Shown here piece by piece: positions 40,103 to 40,387 of a stretch of DNA of 40,387 nt. The translations under genes were made by a program, and so were the position numbers. The notes beneath the pieces are model-generated. The model saw nothing but the letters and a program-made list of their open reading frames with translations, was not told where the DNA came from and searched no databases. The stretch lies in IMG/VR virus record IMGVR_UViG_3300042514_002936, positions 1 to 40,387 of that record. The stretch is one strand, 5' to 3'. The stretch comes from a virus. Numbering within the stretch: position 1 is the stretch's first letter; every line of letters begins with the position of its first letter.

Positions 40103-40387
40103 TCAGCAGAACGCATGACCGACAACCACTTGGTCATCACCGCGATACTTGAAGACTACTGCGGAGAAATAGGTCTCCCCGTAGTACCCCTGCCAGCCTT
40201 TGCACAGGGAATTGCCCTCCTCGACTCGCATTGCATCGCCCAGGTGATACACGTTGCCCTTGTAGCGAAAGAAGGTGGCCATATCGAGGTCATCACCCTC
40301 AAGGTAATCAAACTCGGAGCGCTCCCTTTCGGCCAGCTCAAAGCCGTGGATGATGTCCCTCGGTGCATTGTTAGTAGTCACATTCAC
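40103..40387 (-). CDS. Early phage protein, 5' end at window edge
   Basis: 94 or more codons remain open to the window edge. In-frame GTG codons at 40387 and 40381 could be starts, or the gene may begin outside. The sequence is acidic N-terminally (ELAERERSEFDYLEGDDLDM). A folded end follows: FFRYKGNVYHLGDAM, CKGWQGYYGETYFSAVVFKY, DDQVVVGHAFC. Not recognised; it belongs to the leftward early operon. Confidence 0.7.
   Translation of the reverse strand: MNVTTNNAPRDIIHGFELAERERSEFDYLEGDDLDMATFFRYKGNVYHLGDAMRVEEGNSLCKGWQGYYGETYFSAVVFKYRGDDQVVVGHAFC

Overview
The window is a chromosome-prophage junction from a Pseudomonas (putida/fluorescens-like) host. It holds an apparently intact temperate phage of the T7 type (Autographiviridae, T7/gh-1-like gene order). 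Bases 1-849 are the 5' part of host ppsA (phosphoenolpyruvate synthase), read leftward. Everything from about 850-995 to the right end is phage. The prophage does not end inside the window, so attR, the virion terminal repeat and the leftmost early genes are beyond base 40387.

Layout. A tyrosine integrase (996-2402, + strand) sits beside ppsA. All other phage genes but one run leftward, so T7 order reads from high to low coordinates. Early region (40387-37186): small unknown genes, an ArdA-type antirestriction protein with a zinc-ribbon insertion, and a possible DNA-binding protein. These are separated by repeated imperfect hairpins (likely RNase III sites) and an AACGCAATG-type repeat family. 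A single small + strand gene (37486-37647) faces the 82-aa gene at 37434 across one of these repeats. Then come the phage RNA polymerase (37078-34406), ligase, dNMP kinase, Gp2-like host RNAP inhibitor, SSB, endonuclease I, amidase, a nucleotidyltransferase, primase-helicase, DNA polymerase, Gp5.5/Gp5.7-like host-takeover proteins and exonuclease. The virion block follows: gp6.5, 6.7, 7, 7.3, portal, scaffold, capsid, tail tubes, internal virion proteins and tail fibre. Lysis and packaging genes (holin, TerS, Rz/Rz1, TerL) and a Gp19.5 homologue end the phage, next to int.

Regulation. Eight near-identical leftward promoters carry the T3-like core AACCCTCACT, followed by a three-base spacer and AG. 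The phage RNAP carries Asp at the position equivalent to T7 Asn748, which matches the T3-like CC at -11/-10. If spacing is the same as in T7, nearly all these promoters start with A, like T7 phi2.5. One promoter directly precedes the RNAP gene (autogene). One follows terL and points through gp19.5, antisense through int and on toward ppsA. Intrinsic terminators follow gp10, gp12, gp16 and the gp1.4-like gene, and one lies in the early region.

Genes under 60 codons identified directly from the sequence include gp19.5 (2443-2619), gp2 (31286-31444), a gp1.1-like basic peptide (34265-34396) and several early or membrane microproteins. No CI-type repressor is visible; it is either unrecognised here or beyond the right edge. 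Assignments rest on remembered T7 proteins and motifs read by eye, without database searches.
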